Source: JBMOMT01 sp049324835 (GTDB lineage: Bacteria > Chloroflexota > Anaerolineae > CAYNKW01). Taken from it: a stretch of DNA of 64,000 bases. The first letter of the stretch is position 1. Each line of letters starts with the position of its first letter. Of this stretch, positions 1 through 6,991 are shown piece after piece. Below the pieces are notes generated by a model, which worked only from the letters and a program-made list of their open reading frames with translations, was not told the origin of the DNA and did not search any database. Position numbers and translations under genes: made by a program. The DNA is taken from the NCBI GenBank assembly GCA_049324835.1, contig JBMOMT010000042.1:1-64000 (forward strand). Reading direction: 5' to 3'.

Positions 1-31
1 GGTGACGGTCACCTTTGAGGTGACCGTCACC
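1..31. repeat. Perfect 13-bp inverted repeat beyond the array end
   Basis: GGTGACGGTCACC at 1-13 pairs perfectly with GGTGACCGTCACC at 19-31 around the loop TTTGA. It lies 5 bp from the degenerate repeat that ends the CRISPR array on its leader-distal side, so it could stop or protect the array transcript, which runs leftward. The T-run test cannot be made because the window starts here. The first 36 bases could instead be one more spacer, since array spacers are 36-38 nt, but a spacer that is itself a perfect palindrome would be odd. Confidence 0.6.
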
Positions 32-36
32 TCTCT

Positions 37-295
37 CCGTCAATGCGCTGTCGCGCTTTGTGGGTTTTGTGACGTGTTCTTGACCTCGAAGTCCAGACCA
101 GCGAGATGGAGTTTCAATGCGCTGTCGCGCTTTGTGGGTTTTGTGACCAATACGGTTGTCCAGACTGAAACCGTGGAGGTTGGGTTTCAATGCGCTGTCG
201 CGCTTTGTGGGTTTTGTGACTTTTTCGTTGGTTTTGGTCGCAGTTCTTTTGGCCGGATGTTTCAATGCGCTGTCGCGCTTTGTGGGTTTTGTGAC
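37..295 (-). CRISPR. CRISPR array, 4 repeats and 3 spacers, type III-A associated
   Basis: A 37-bp repeat starting GTTTCAATGCGCTGTC and ending GGGTTTTGTGAC occurs at 111-147, 184-220 and 259-295, all identical. A fourth copy at 37-73 differs only in its first bases (CCGT for GTTT). Spacers are 74-110, 148-183 and 221-258 (37, 36 and 38 nt). Read on the minus strand the repeat ends in ATTGAAAC, the usual 8-nt crRNA 5' handle, just after a short GCGC-GACA-GCGC hairpin that Cas6 could cut below. The degenerate copy has lost the 3' end in that orientation, which marks the leader-distal terminus. The leader should therefore lie to the right, toward cas6. Spacer targets were not searched. Confidence 0.97.
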
Positions 296-486
296 TGTCA
301 TTTGCCCTGGTACCACCGGTTGTGATCTCACTCTGCCGGGTATCCAACCAGTGGTGTAAAAATCGTCATCTGGTGCTCCTTTGCCCAAAATCGAAAAATG
401 GGCGCTAAAATCGTACCACTCACAGCACTTTTGCCCTGAATTGCGCCGCTCGCCGCGCGGCCTGGCTCTCGTTTCAGGTAACCGCT

Positions 487-584
487 CACCGCAGAGACTC
501 GGAGAACGCTGAGGCAGTTCTGGGCCACGCATAGAACGGCCTTTCCCTGGCAACAACGGCCAGGAACTGGGCGTTTCGGCGGTG
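487..584. repeat. Imperfect palindrome, CACCGCAGAGAC family
   Basis: The left arm begins CACCGCAGAGACTCGGAG at 487 and the right arm ends GTTTCGGCGGTG at 584. The arms pair imperfectly. The same arm sequence recurs at 683-831 and 56559-56623. The bases just before it (GGTAACCGCT) resemble the ends of the 709-800 and 52153-52314 elements. Probably a non-autonomous dispersed element. Confidence 0.55.
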
Positions 585-682
585 AAAAACAAAGACGCGC
601 CGGGCAGTTACCATTTTAGGACATTTTCCGGCCGCTGTCAAGCAGCCCTGGTTTTGCACTTTTTACAGGTTCTGTGAAAATA

Positions 683-831
683 GCCGCAGAGACGCCGAGA
701 CCGCTCCTACAATCTGGCCGACTGGACGCTGGCGAATCGACAGATTGCGGCAGCAGGGGCACGGCCCTTGCAAGAGCCTGCGGGAGGGTGAGCAGTTACG
801 AGAATTCTCGGCGCCCTCGGCGTCTCGGCGG
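683..831. repeat. Palindromic element with a second repeat nested inside
   Basis: The arms at 684-699 (CCGCAGAGACGCCGAG) and 816-831 (CTCGGCGTCTCGGCGG) pair with one mismatch. Between them, about 709-800 on the minus strand matches the left two-thirds of the element at 52153-52314. Shared blocks include CTCACCCTCCCGCAGGCTC and CCAGTCGGCCAGATTGT. One repeat family appears to have inserted into another. Confidence 0.65.
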
Positions 832-961
832 TGAAATAGATCATCGACCCGCTTGTAAAATCTGCAAAAGTATTGCCAGGAATAGTCCGGAGAAAAGGAA
901 GGAAACAGGTTGTTAAGGTGCGACGGCTCGGCCGCCGGACTCTGACGGGCGGCGTGTGCCG

Positions 962-1828
962 TCAGTCAAGAGGCCAACCTGGCCCGGCGCCATCGCCCGG
1001 CGCTTTTTCGGGCAGGGCGCGGGCCTGGCCCAGGCCCATGCTGGTGCGTAGCCCCAGGCCGGCGTAAAAACTAAAGGCGGCCAGGAGCTGGATCAGGCCG
1101 TTCCAGTAGCGATCTCGGACCAGCACGGCATAGTGGATGCTGCCCAGGCAGCCGGCCAGCCGGCCGTGCGCGCCGTCGTCGCCAAAGGTCACGGCCACCG
1201 TCTCCAGGCGGTAGCGGCTGATGGCCAGACATTCCTGGGCAAAGCGGCGCACCTCGGGCTGAAGCTGGACGGGCGCAAAGGCGTTCCACCGATCCAGCAG
1301 GCTGCCAAAGACCAGCCCGGGCAGCGGCAGGGGCACGTTTTTGTTCTCGGAGCGGAACAGGGTGGGGCTGACCAGGCGCAGGCCGACGCGGTTGGGGCAG
1401 TGGGCAGCCAGGGTGTGGCGTTGCACCAGGCCCTCGAAGGTGTCCTGGCCGGCCCAGGCGTGGGCGGCGGGGTCGGTGGTGCTGGCAGTGATGTGCATCT
1501 CGGCCTGGCCCAGGGTGAGCGCGGGCGGCAGGTGGGGCATCACCTGCTGGCGCAGCAGGGCAGACAGGCGGGCAGAAAAGCTGGTGAGGCGCAGGTGATA
1601 ACTCTGTTGCGGCGAGAGGGTCAGCTCACCCTTGCGACGCCAGTCGAGCGGCCACAGGTTGGAGAGGGTGAAGGGTCGCTGGCCGTGGCCGGCGTGTAAT
1701 TCTTCGGCCAGGGCCGGATCGGCCTGGCGCACCAGGGTCAGAAACCAGGCGTGGGCGGCGCGGCCCAGGTTGACGGGCGTCGAAACGGTTTCGGCGGGTT
1801 GCAGGGTCAGCACCCAGGAAAGGAGCAT
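962..1828 (-). CDS. cas6: CRISPR endoribonuclease Cas6
   Basis: This 288-aa protein should cut the array transcript in the repeat to release crRNAs for the Csm complex. The evidence is the C-terminal glycine-rich loop GLGLRTSMGLG (about 257-267), the hallmark of Cas6 RAMP folds, and candidate active-site histidines near the N terminus (H26, H45, followed by RPFTLS). The frame stays open far upstream, but the start is fixed by ATG at 1828 overlapping the stop of the preceding CARF gene as ATGA, with homologous sequence beginning MLLSWVLTL. It is the last gene of the leftward cas operon and the nearest to the array. Confidence 0.93.
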   Translation of the reverse strand: MLLSWVLTLQPAETVSTPVNLGRAAHAWFLTLVRQADPALAEELHAGHGQRPFTLSNLWPLDWRRKGELTLSPQQSYHLRLTSFSARLSALLRQQVMPHLPPALTLGQAEMHITASTTDPAAHAWAGQDTFEGLVQRHTLAAHCPNRVGLRLVSPTLFRSENKNVPLPLPGLVFGSLLDRWNAFAPVQLQPEVRRFAQECLAISRYRLETVAVTFGDDGAHGRLAGCLGSIHYAVLVRDRYWNGLIQLLAAFSFYAGLGLRTSMGLGQARALPEKAPGDGAGPGWPLD

Positions 1829-2562
1829 CAGTTTTTCTCCTTGGCCGCGGTCGGCGGCGCGCCCGTTCGGAGGGCGATCTGGATAGGCGGCAGGGGGCCG
1901 CCGGGCTGGCCGGCGGCGTCGAAGGCGGTGGGCACGTGTTGGAGGGGATACTGTCCTTCCAGGCAGGCGACGATCAGGCCCAGGGTGAGCGGTTTGGTGC
2001 CGCCGGTGATGTCGGCGATGACCTCGGACGGCTCGAGTCCCAGGCGCGGGGCTTCGTGGTGGTAGATATCGCGCACAGTCTGGTAACAGGACTGGCTGTC
2101 GTAGCGGCCGGTGAGTGGATGCAGGGTAAAGCTCAGGTCCGGGTAATGGCTCATGACCTGCCGGGCCTGGTCTTGCATCTCGGGCGTCACCAGCAGCCAG
2201 CAGTGTTCCAGGCGCGGGCGGTGATAGGCGATGGCTTCGCGCAGTGTATCTTCCCGGCTCAGGAGAAAGATCAGGCCGCGGCGCCGGGCAGGCCGGGCAA
2301 AGTCGGCCAGCGGGCCCAGGTGGCGCGCCCGGCGACGTGACTCGCTGGCGGCGTAGGCATAGACAAAGGTAAAGGTCGCCACGGCCAGCGCGGCGACCGC
2401 TCCCCAGCCGAGCCACAGCCCTCCCCAGGCGGTGAGCGCCTCGGTGAACACGTTGACCAGCAGGGCCACCAGCACCGCGCTGACGACGGGGCCGAACCAG
2501 GGCACCTGGGTCAGGGCGCGTAGGAAAGGCTCACGCACGTATTTCGACCACATGGGTTTCAC
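1828..2562 (-). CDS. Membrane-anchored CARF protein, Cam1-like effector
   Basis: This 244-aa protein has two hydrophobic segments (about 23-40 and 49-70), a basic stretch (SRRRAR), then a Rossmann-like domain with the CARF motif DITGGTKPLT (184-193). No HEPN, nuclease or HTH domain follows. CARF domains bind cyclic oligoadenylate from Cas10. Known CARF membrane effectors such as Cam1 have one N-terminal helix and depolarise the membrane. By inference this is a related abortive-infection effector with a two-helix anchor. GTG at 2562 overlaps the csx15 stop (GTGA), so I prefer it; ATG at 2553 is the alternative. The stop overlaps the cas6 start, so translation is probably coupled on both sides. 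Confidence 0.85.
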   Translation of the reverse strand: MKPMWSKYVREPFLRALTQVPWFGPVVSAVLVALLVNVFTEALTAWGGLWLGWGAVAALAVATFTFVYAYAASESRRRARHLGPLADFARPARRRGLIFLLSREDTLREAIAYHRPRLEHCWLLVTPEMQDQARQVMSHYPDLSFTLHPLTGRYDSQSCYQTVRDIYHHEAPRLGLEPSEVIADITGGTKPLTLGLIVACLEGQYPLQHVPTAFDAAGQPGGPLPPIQIALRTGAPPTAAKEKN

Positions 2563-2948
2563 GATACCTGCCTCTTGGCGCGCGAGCGGTCGCGCACGCT
2601 TTGTAGATCCATCACTTCGGCCACCTGGTAGCGGGTGGGCACGCTGCCTGCCACAGGGCGCAGGCGCAGCACGGCGGCAAAGTGGCCGGCTCGCCCGTGT
2701 ATCTCGGCCAACAGCGTCGCCGCCGCCGGGGCGTAGCCGGGCAGGTTGATCAGCAGGGGCGCGGTTTGCCATTCTTCTGCGCTCAGCCCCAGACGGTCGA
2801 TCAGCGCCCGAATTTGCTCTTCAAAGGAGGCGCCGTGTTCGAACTGGGGCATCTCGCCGCGCACGTCGGTCACGGCCTGGCCGGTGAGGGTTGCCACCTG
2901 GGCCAGTTGTTCATCGGTGAGGGGGTGGGAAAAGTTGAGCAGGATCAT
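2559..2948 (-). CDS. csx15: Csx15 family protein, candidate ring nuclease
   Basis: This 129-aa protein begins MILLNFSHPLT and contains EEWQTAPLLINLPGYAP and a LHGRAGHF-like stretch (EIHGRAGHF), which I recognise as the Csx15 family of type III loci. Csx15 has been grouped with proteins that degrade cyclic oligoadenylate and so switch off the response. That role is family knowledge, not visible here. ATG 2948 overlaps the stop of the DUF559 gene as ATGA. The first 8 codons lie inside a 25-bp direct repeat whose other copy sits at the csx1 stop, so csx15 originally abutted csx1 directly. Confidence 0.85.
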   Translation of the reverse strand: MILLNFSHPLTDEQLAQVATLTGQAVTDVRGEMPQFEHGASFEEQIRALIDRLGLSAEEWQTAPLLINLPGYAPAAATLLAEIHGRAGHFAAVLRLRPVAGSVPTRYQVAEVMDLQSVRDRSRAKRQVS

Positions 2949-3475
2949 GGCGACCTCTCCGCCGGCCCCTCTCCTGCGAGGCGAGGGGAGGGCGACCTCT
3001 CCCCCGGCCCCTCCCCTGCGAGGGAAGGGGAGTTTGACTCCCTCCTCCGTATCGGGGGAGGGCCGGGGAGGGGGTCCACCCTCGCGCGACAGGCTATTCG
3101 TATTTGGTCGAGGACTCGTTCCATATTCTGCATCACCTCCTCGTTTTTGACGCGCAGGATGTGCAACCCGCGGGCGGCCAGGGCGCGGTCGCGTGTAATG
3201 TCGTACTCGACTTGTTGGTCGTGCACCGGGCCGTCCACCTCCACCACCAGGCCGGCCGCCTGGCAGTACAAGTCAACGATAAAGCCGTCGATGATTTGCT
3301 GGCGGCGAAAGTGCAGGCCATCCAACTGATTGCGGCGCAGCGCAGACCAGAGCCGTTTTTCGGCAGGGGTCATGTTGCGACGCATGGTTTTGGCCCGCTG
3401 GAGTTTGGCCGGGTTTATTTTCTGGCCGGTGATGATGCCTTGGGTTGGCAGGGTAGTATCCTTACGAGTTCTCAT
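2945..3475 (-). CDS. DUF559 (Vsr-like) endonuclease domain protein
   Basis: This 176-aa protein has a clear DUF559 core: MTPAEKRLWSALRRNQL, then FRRQQIIDGFIVDLYC, VVEVDGPVH and ILRVKNEEV, a PD-(D/E)XK-type nuclease fold related to Vsr and restriction enzymes. It has no known role in type III CRISPR systems. I take ATG 3475; the open frame extends further but only through GC-rich repeats. The last 40 or so residues (rich in P, S, G, E, R) are also translated repeat, so the C terminus is probably not functional. Its TGA overlaps the csx15 ATG because it reads into the duplicated junction. It is probably a passenger nuclease of a mobile cassette. Confidence 0.85.
   Translation of the reverse strand: MRTRKDTTLPTQGIITGQKINPAKLQRAKTMRRNMTPAEKRLWSALRRNQLDGLHFRRQQIIDGFIVDLYCQAAGLVVEVDGPVHDQQVEYDITRDRALAARGLHILRVKNEEVMQNMERVLDQIRIACRARVDPLPGPPPIRRRESNSPSLAGEGPGERSPSPRLAGEGPAERSP
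2952..3032. repeat. Two tandem GC-rich units, left flank of the DUF559 cassette
   Basis: Units at 2952-2991 and 2994-3032 each start GACCTCTCC and carry CCGGCCCCTC..., then GCGAGG and an AGGGGAG end, folding as a short CCCCTC/GAGGGG hairpin. The same unit occurs twice on the other side at 3485-3522 and 3525-3566 in the same orientation. Degenerate opposite-strand versions follow near 3038-3077. Confidence 0.8.
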
Positions 3476-3484
3476 TTGGTCTCT

Positions 3485-3566
3485 GACCTCTCCGCCGGCC
3501 CCTCTGCTGCGAGGCGAGGGGGCTGACCTCTCCCCCGGCCCCTCTCCTACGAGGCGAGGGGAGGGG
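3485..3566. repeat. Two tandem GC-rich units, right flank of the DUF559 cassette
   Basis: Direct copies of the 2952-3032 units. Flanking direct copies on both sides of the nuclease gene would allow homologous recombination to delete or move the gene. Confidence 0.8.
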
Positions 3567-3605
3567 CCGGGGGGTTGGGTAAGGAGTGGGAAAAGTTGAG
3601 CAGGA

Positions 3606-4841
3606 TCATGATGCGCCTTCCAAAGGACACCGGCCAACGGCTTTGTCGAACAGTGCTTGCAGCTCAGGCAGCACGTCGCTGGCTCGCCTGGCGAGCCTGG
3701 AAGCCAGGGCTGCCTGTTCCCCCATGCCCGCGTGATTCAAATCGTTACGAATGCCGGTCACCTTGTCCCAGGCCCGGCGCAAAAGGTCGGCTTCCGGCAA
3801 TTGAGCAATCAGCGATGCCGTAAAAGAAAGGCCGGCCGGCGACTCGCGCGCGCTCTTGAGACGGCAGAACTGGCTGAACTGCCTGATCCCCCCGGCGATG
3901 CCGTTTTCTTCACGCCGGCTTTTGTCCAGCACCAACCCCCAGCCCAGACGGCAGCCAGTCAGTGTGACCAGCCATTCTCGGGCCAGCGTCATCGCATGTA
4001 TGACCTGGTTGTTGCCCATGTACCAGCGGATCAGGTCCAACTGGATGGTCAGGCCCTCGACGACGTCCTGCGTGGGACGGGTTAACGCCCGGGCGGCATA
4101 TTCCTGCTCGATGCGCCCCGCCAGCAGACCAAAGGGGCGCGCCCACTGAGCCAGTTCGTTTTGTGCATTGGCCAGCGTTTTCCCCAGCCCGCCAGCTTTT
4201 TCCATCACTTCCAGGGGCCGGCATAACATCATAGCCAACGAAAACCCGCTCAGGTCGGCGCCGGCCCTTTGCAGCGCCTTCGAGGAGCGGCTTTGACCCT
4301 CCTGTTCCAACAGATGGGCCAGGTAACGGGCGTCGCCGGTGTAGATGAACTGGTTGGTGGCCGTCAGCCAATCGAGGAGCGTCACCAGTTCTGTCAATTC
4401 GATCACCGGAGCAGCCGGGTGACCTTTGCCCAGCTCCAAAGCCCCATACAGCACCTTTTCGATGGTCACCTCCTTGACGCTGCGCAGGTAGGCGGCTGTC
4501 AGAAATACCAGGAATGGAATGGAGCGCAGCCCGTGGGTAATGTCAAAGATGACCCGGTCGCCAACCCCCACCTGACTCGTCAGCGCATCAAAAAGCTGCC
4601 ACAGTTCCTCTGATGTCTCGGCCACGGGAATGTCTACCGGGCGGATGCGTGGGTCCTTTAACGCTTCCAGCACCGGATACGCCATGCGGCGGGCGTCCTC
4701 GGTGACAAAGACCAGCATTTCGTCAAAGTCGAGGAACTGGCACATCGCCTGGCCGAACACATCTCCGGCGTAATCCTGGCCATGGTAACGGTAGACTGTC
4801 TTGCGGGCCACAGTTCCAAGGAAAGTGATGATCTTGAGCAT
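3606..4841 (-). CDS. csx1: Csx1-type CARF-HEPN ribonuclease
   Basis: This 411-aa protein starts MLKIITFLGT, the usual CARF opening of the Csx1/Csx2 group, and has the ligand-site motif DITHGLRSIP at 100-109. Near the C terminus GIRNDLNHAG supplies the HEPN catalytic RX4H pair (R365, H370). Members cut single-stranded RNA once cyclic oligoadenylate binds the CARF dimer, degrading host and phage transcripts. The start is ATG 4841; upstream frame extension is composition noise. It lies 29 bp after csm5. Its TGA overlaps a leftover copy of the csx15 start at the cassette boundary. Confidence 0.93.
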   Translation of the reverse strand: MLKIITFLGTVARKTVYRYHGQDYAGDVFGQAMCQFLDFDEMLVFVTEDARRMAYPVLEALKDPRIRPVDIPVAETSEELWQLFDALTSQVGVGDRVIFDITHGLRSIPFLVFLTAAYLRSVKEVTIEKVLYGALELGKGHPAAPVIELTELVTLLDWLTATNQFIYTGDARYLAHLLEQEGQSRSSKALQRAGADLSGFSLAMMLCRPLEVMEKAGGLGKTLANAQNELAQWARPFGLLAGRIEQEYAARALTRPTQDVVEGLTIQLDLIRWYMGNNQVIHAMTLAREWLVTLTGCRLGWGLVLDKSRREENGIAGGIRQFSQFCRLKSARESPAGLSFTASLIAQLPEADLLRRAWDKVTGIRNDLNHAGMGEQAALASRLARRASDVLPELQALFDKAVGRCPLEGAS

Positions 4842-4870
4842 GCCTCTACTCCTGTGTGGGCCTGGGGCGA

Positions 4871-5968
4871 CTACCGGCGCGGTTTCATCTCGATCAGCGC
4901 CCAGCCCAGGGGAACGTCGGCCACAACCTGACCATGGCTGCGCCGTGCGCGCAGGCGGCGGCTTCGGGGGAAGGGTCGGCTGAGATCTGGTTCCCAATCG
5001 CGCTCGGCCTTGGGCGGGCGGCCTAGTTTATAACGGCGGCGCAGATAATCCTGAGATGATTTTGGCAGCCACTGGGCCACACTCTTGCCCGTCCACCCCA
5101 CACCCCAGCCCATCTGAATCAGAAACGCACTCCCTCCAACACTCGCTTTAGAAAGGGCGTTGTAGAGAGAGCTAGCAGCTCCAAAGCCAGATTTCCCCCG
5201 GTACCAGGTCTGCTCCTGCTCAATGCGCGCCTTGCTCACCGAGCCCACGATCTGAGGCAGTTTCTCCAACCAATCACGCCGATCTTGAAAGCCCAGCCTG
5301 CGCGACGCATTAGAGAAAAGGTAATCGTCCACGCGGAGGGTGGTACGAAAGACCGTATCGGGCTTCACGGCTTCGACGACGATGGGCGACCCCGGCTGGC
5401 CACCAGTGAATACCTGCACGTTAAGCAACATCAGCGGCGAAGGCGAGACAGGCAGCGGATCGCTGTCGGCGATGATGAGAGCCCGTAGCAGGTCGTGGTT
5501 TGGATCGGCGCCAAAGAGCGCCCGTTCCCAGGCCTGGCCCGCCCACTCACGGCGGTCGCCCAATTGGCCGAGATCCGGTTTGAAACCGCTGGAGCGAATA
5601 GCATGGCTCATCAACGCGGTACGCAGTGCGCCCTTGAGCGATGAACCCGGCAGATAACAGTGCCCGTACACGTCTTTGATCTGCTCGCGGATCTGGTCTA
5701 CGGTGGTGCTGCCGGCCAGGGCGTAGCGAACGAAAGCCGAGCCGTCATGTAACTCATCGTCTCGCACCAGTTGACCCGGTGGTAGGGCTAATCGCTCCCA
5801 GTCTGGCGCGCCATCCGCAGCGCGGTTATACTCTTCAGCCAGAATTGCATCCCGATCGAGCACCCAGGTCTGGTATGCAACCGTCCGAAAATCATAACTA
5901 CGCAGCAGCACATTGCCACTGCCGATGTGGAGGGGGGAGATCAAGGATACGGATACGTCGTAGATCAT
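4871..5968 (-). CDS. csm5: Type III-A RAMP protein Csm5
   Basis: This 365-aa Csm5 caps the 3' end of the crRNA in the Csm complex. Visible RAMP signatures are PLHIGSG (12-18) and LPGSSLKGALR (106-116), followed by a divergent C-terminal RAMP half. ATG 5968 overlaps the csm4 stop as ATGA. Gene order csm2-csm3-csm4-csm5 supports the assignment over a Cmr protein. Confidence 0.93.
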   Translation of the reverse strand: MIYDVSVSLISPLHIGSGNVLLRSYDFRTVAYQTWVLDRDAILAEEYNRAADGAPDWERLALPPGQLVRDDELHDGSAFVRYALAGSTTVDQIREQIKDVYGHCYLPGSSLKGALRTALMSHAIRSSGFKPDLGQLGDRREWAGQAWERALFGADPNHDLLRALIIADSDPLPVSPSPLMLLNVQVFTGGQPGSPIVVEAVKPDTVFRTTLRVDDYLFSNASRRLGFQDRRDWLEKLPQIVGSVSKARIEQEQTWYRGKSGFGAASSLYNALSKASVGGSAFLIQMGWGVGWTGKSVAQWLPKSSQDYLRRRYKLGRPPKAERDWEPDLSRPFPRSRRLRARRSHGQVVADVPLGWALIEMKPRR

Positions 5969-6978
5969 AACAGCGCCTCCTTTGCCACAAGCACCGGAAA
6001 GGCCAGTCCGTAACGCAGCACCGGGCGCTCTCCGAAATATCCCACGCCATCAGGAACGACATTGACGATCTCCCCTGGCACACCGCCCTGGCAAAAGATC
6101 ACGCTGCCTTCACACACCGGCCGCACCTGCTTGCGACGCCACGGATGCCCGGTGTCGTCCTGGCACCAACCGCCTACGTGAACCAGTTTGTAAACCGCGT
6201 GGGGTGCTTTGAGGGTGGTGGCTGCTTGGTCGGCATCGGCAGGCAGGTAGCGAGATAACGTCACCGCGTAACCACTTGCCCTTTCACGTGGAGCGGTGGG
6301 CAGGGGCAGGGATGTCTCAGATGAGGTAAAGGTGAAGGCACCATGGCCGGTGGAGCGCAACCCACCCAGGCCGGCATCGGCCAGATAGCCAAGCGCATGA
6401 TCGAGCCGCTCTTGGGCACCATCAGCCTCGCACTCGACACCAAACCACAGCCCACATCCTGGCGCAAAGATCACCCGGCCCGTGTGGAAGAGATTAGGGG
6501 CGTTGTCTAGCCGGCCGAGGGCCACGTGAGGCACCACACCTTTCTTCCAGAAGGTCTTGCTGTAGGGAAGAGCAGGCAATTGAGCCAACTCCTGGGGGTG
6601 ATACCAATTGCCGCCGCAAAAGTTATCTTCATGAGCGAGCGAGGTCATGTCAGCGCCTTGGAGCAACAGCCCAAAGATGCGCTCCGAGCACCATTCGAAC
6701 TTGAGCAGCTTTTTGCCAAGTTCGTCGCGCTGGCTCTGAGCCACGTTGATCCTGACAAAAGGCCGTGGATAAAGACGCAGATCGCCCACCCGTGGAAAGG
6801 CCGAGGTGACGCGCAGCGGCGCCGGCACAAACGGGCCCGGCTCACCGGCGGCCACCCATGCCGAGATCAGAGCAGCATATAACGTATCGCTGGGAACATA
6901 GCTCAGTGTCTCTTCTTTGCCCACGCCCAATTCCCCCACGAAGAACGCACCGCGCGGGTGGATATCAACCGCAATCAT
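5965..6978 (-). CDS. csm4: Type III-A RAMP protein Csm4
   Basis: This 337-aa Csm4 binds the crRNA 5' handle and contacts Cas10. The glycine-rich loop GLGGLRSTGHG sits at 203-213 and the N terminus carries SYVPSDTLYAAL, typical of Csm4/Cmr3-like RAMPs. ATG 6978 is preceded by AGGAGG; the longer open frame runs into csm3 and was rejected. The stop overlaps csm5. Confidence 0.92.
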   Translation of the reverse strand: MIAVDIHPRGAFFVGELGVGKEETLSYVPSDTLYAALISAWVAAGEPGPFVPAPLRVTSAFPRVGDLRLYPRPFVRINVAQSQRDELGKKLLKFEWCSERIFGLLLQGADMTSLAHEDNFCGGNWYHPQELAQLPALPYSKTFWKKGVVPHVALGRLDNAPNLFHTGRVIFAPGCGLWFGVECEADGAQERLDHALGYLADAGLGGLRSTGHGAFTFTSSETSLPLPTAPRERASGYAVTLSRYLPADADQAATTLKAPHAVYKLVHVGGWCQDDTGHPWRRKQVRPVCEGSVIFCQGGVPGEIVNVVPDGVGYFGERPVLRYGLAFPVLVAKEALL

Positions 6979-6991
6979 TGGCGGCCTCCTT

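Larger units (their letters stand above)
296..961. other. Leader and repeat-filled interval between array and cas6
   Basis: This 666-bp interval has no convincing gene. The part next to the array (about 296-480) is the expected leader for leftward transcription, though I could not fix a promoter. The rest holds two imperfect palindromes (487-584 and 683-831), the second with another repeat core nested inside. Short open frames here follow the repeats and have no ribosome binding site. Confidence 0.6.
2925..3610. mobile_element. DUF559 nuclease cassette bounded by a 25-bp direct repeat
   Basis: The 25-bp sequence at 2925-2949 (starts GTGGGAAAAGTTGAG, ends GATCATG) is repeated exactly at 3586-3610. 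Between the copies lie two GC-rich repeat units, a DUF559 endonuclease gene and two more GC-rich units. The duplicated bases are the first codons of csx15 together with the csx1 stop, so the cassette seems to have entered a csx1/csx15 ATGA junction and duplicated it. Both flanking genes stay intact. No transposase is encoded. The insertion reading is an inference; an unequal duplication could also produce the repeat. Confidence 0.75.

Noticed and set aside
1..36. A further spacer at the left end
   Set aside because: Length fits (36 nt), but the neighbouring repeat is degenerate as terminal repeats are, and the sequence is a perfect palindrome. Not fully excluded.
2..359. Open frames on both strands across the array
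   Set aside because: They are translations of the CRISPR repeats (repeated FNALSRFVGFVT or SHKTHKARQRIET blocks).
674..1067. Small rightward ORFs of 80 and 64 aa
   Set aside because: They overlap palindromic repeats and the cas6 end, with no ribosome binding site or recognisable protein.
1829..2416. N-terminal extension of the cas6 frame
   Set aside because: It is antisense-free but overlaps the membrane CARF gene in another frame; low-complexity R/P/A text, and ATG 1828 has the operon overlap.
3476..3637. N-terminal extension of the DUF559 frame
   Set aside because: Consists of translated GC-rich repeats and a csx15 fragment; ATG 3475 begins the unique sequence.
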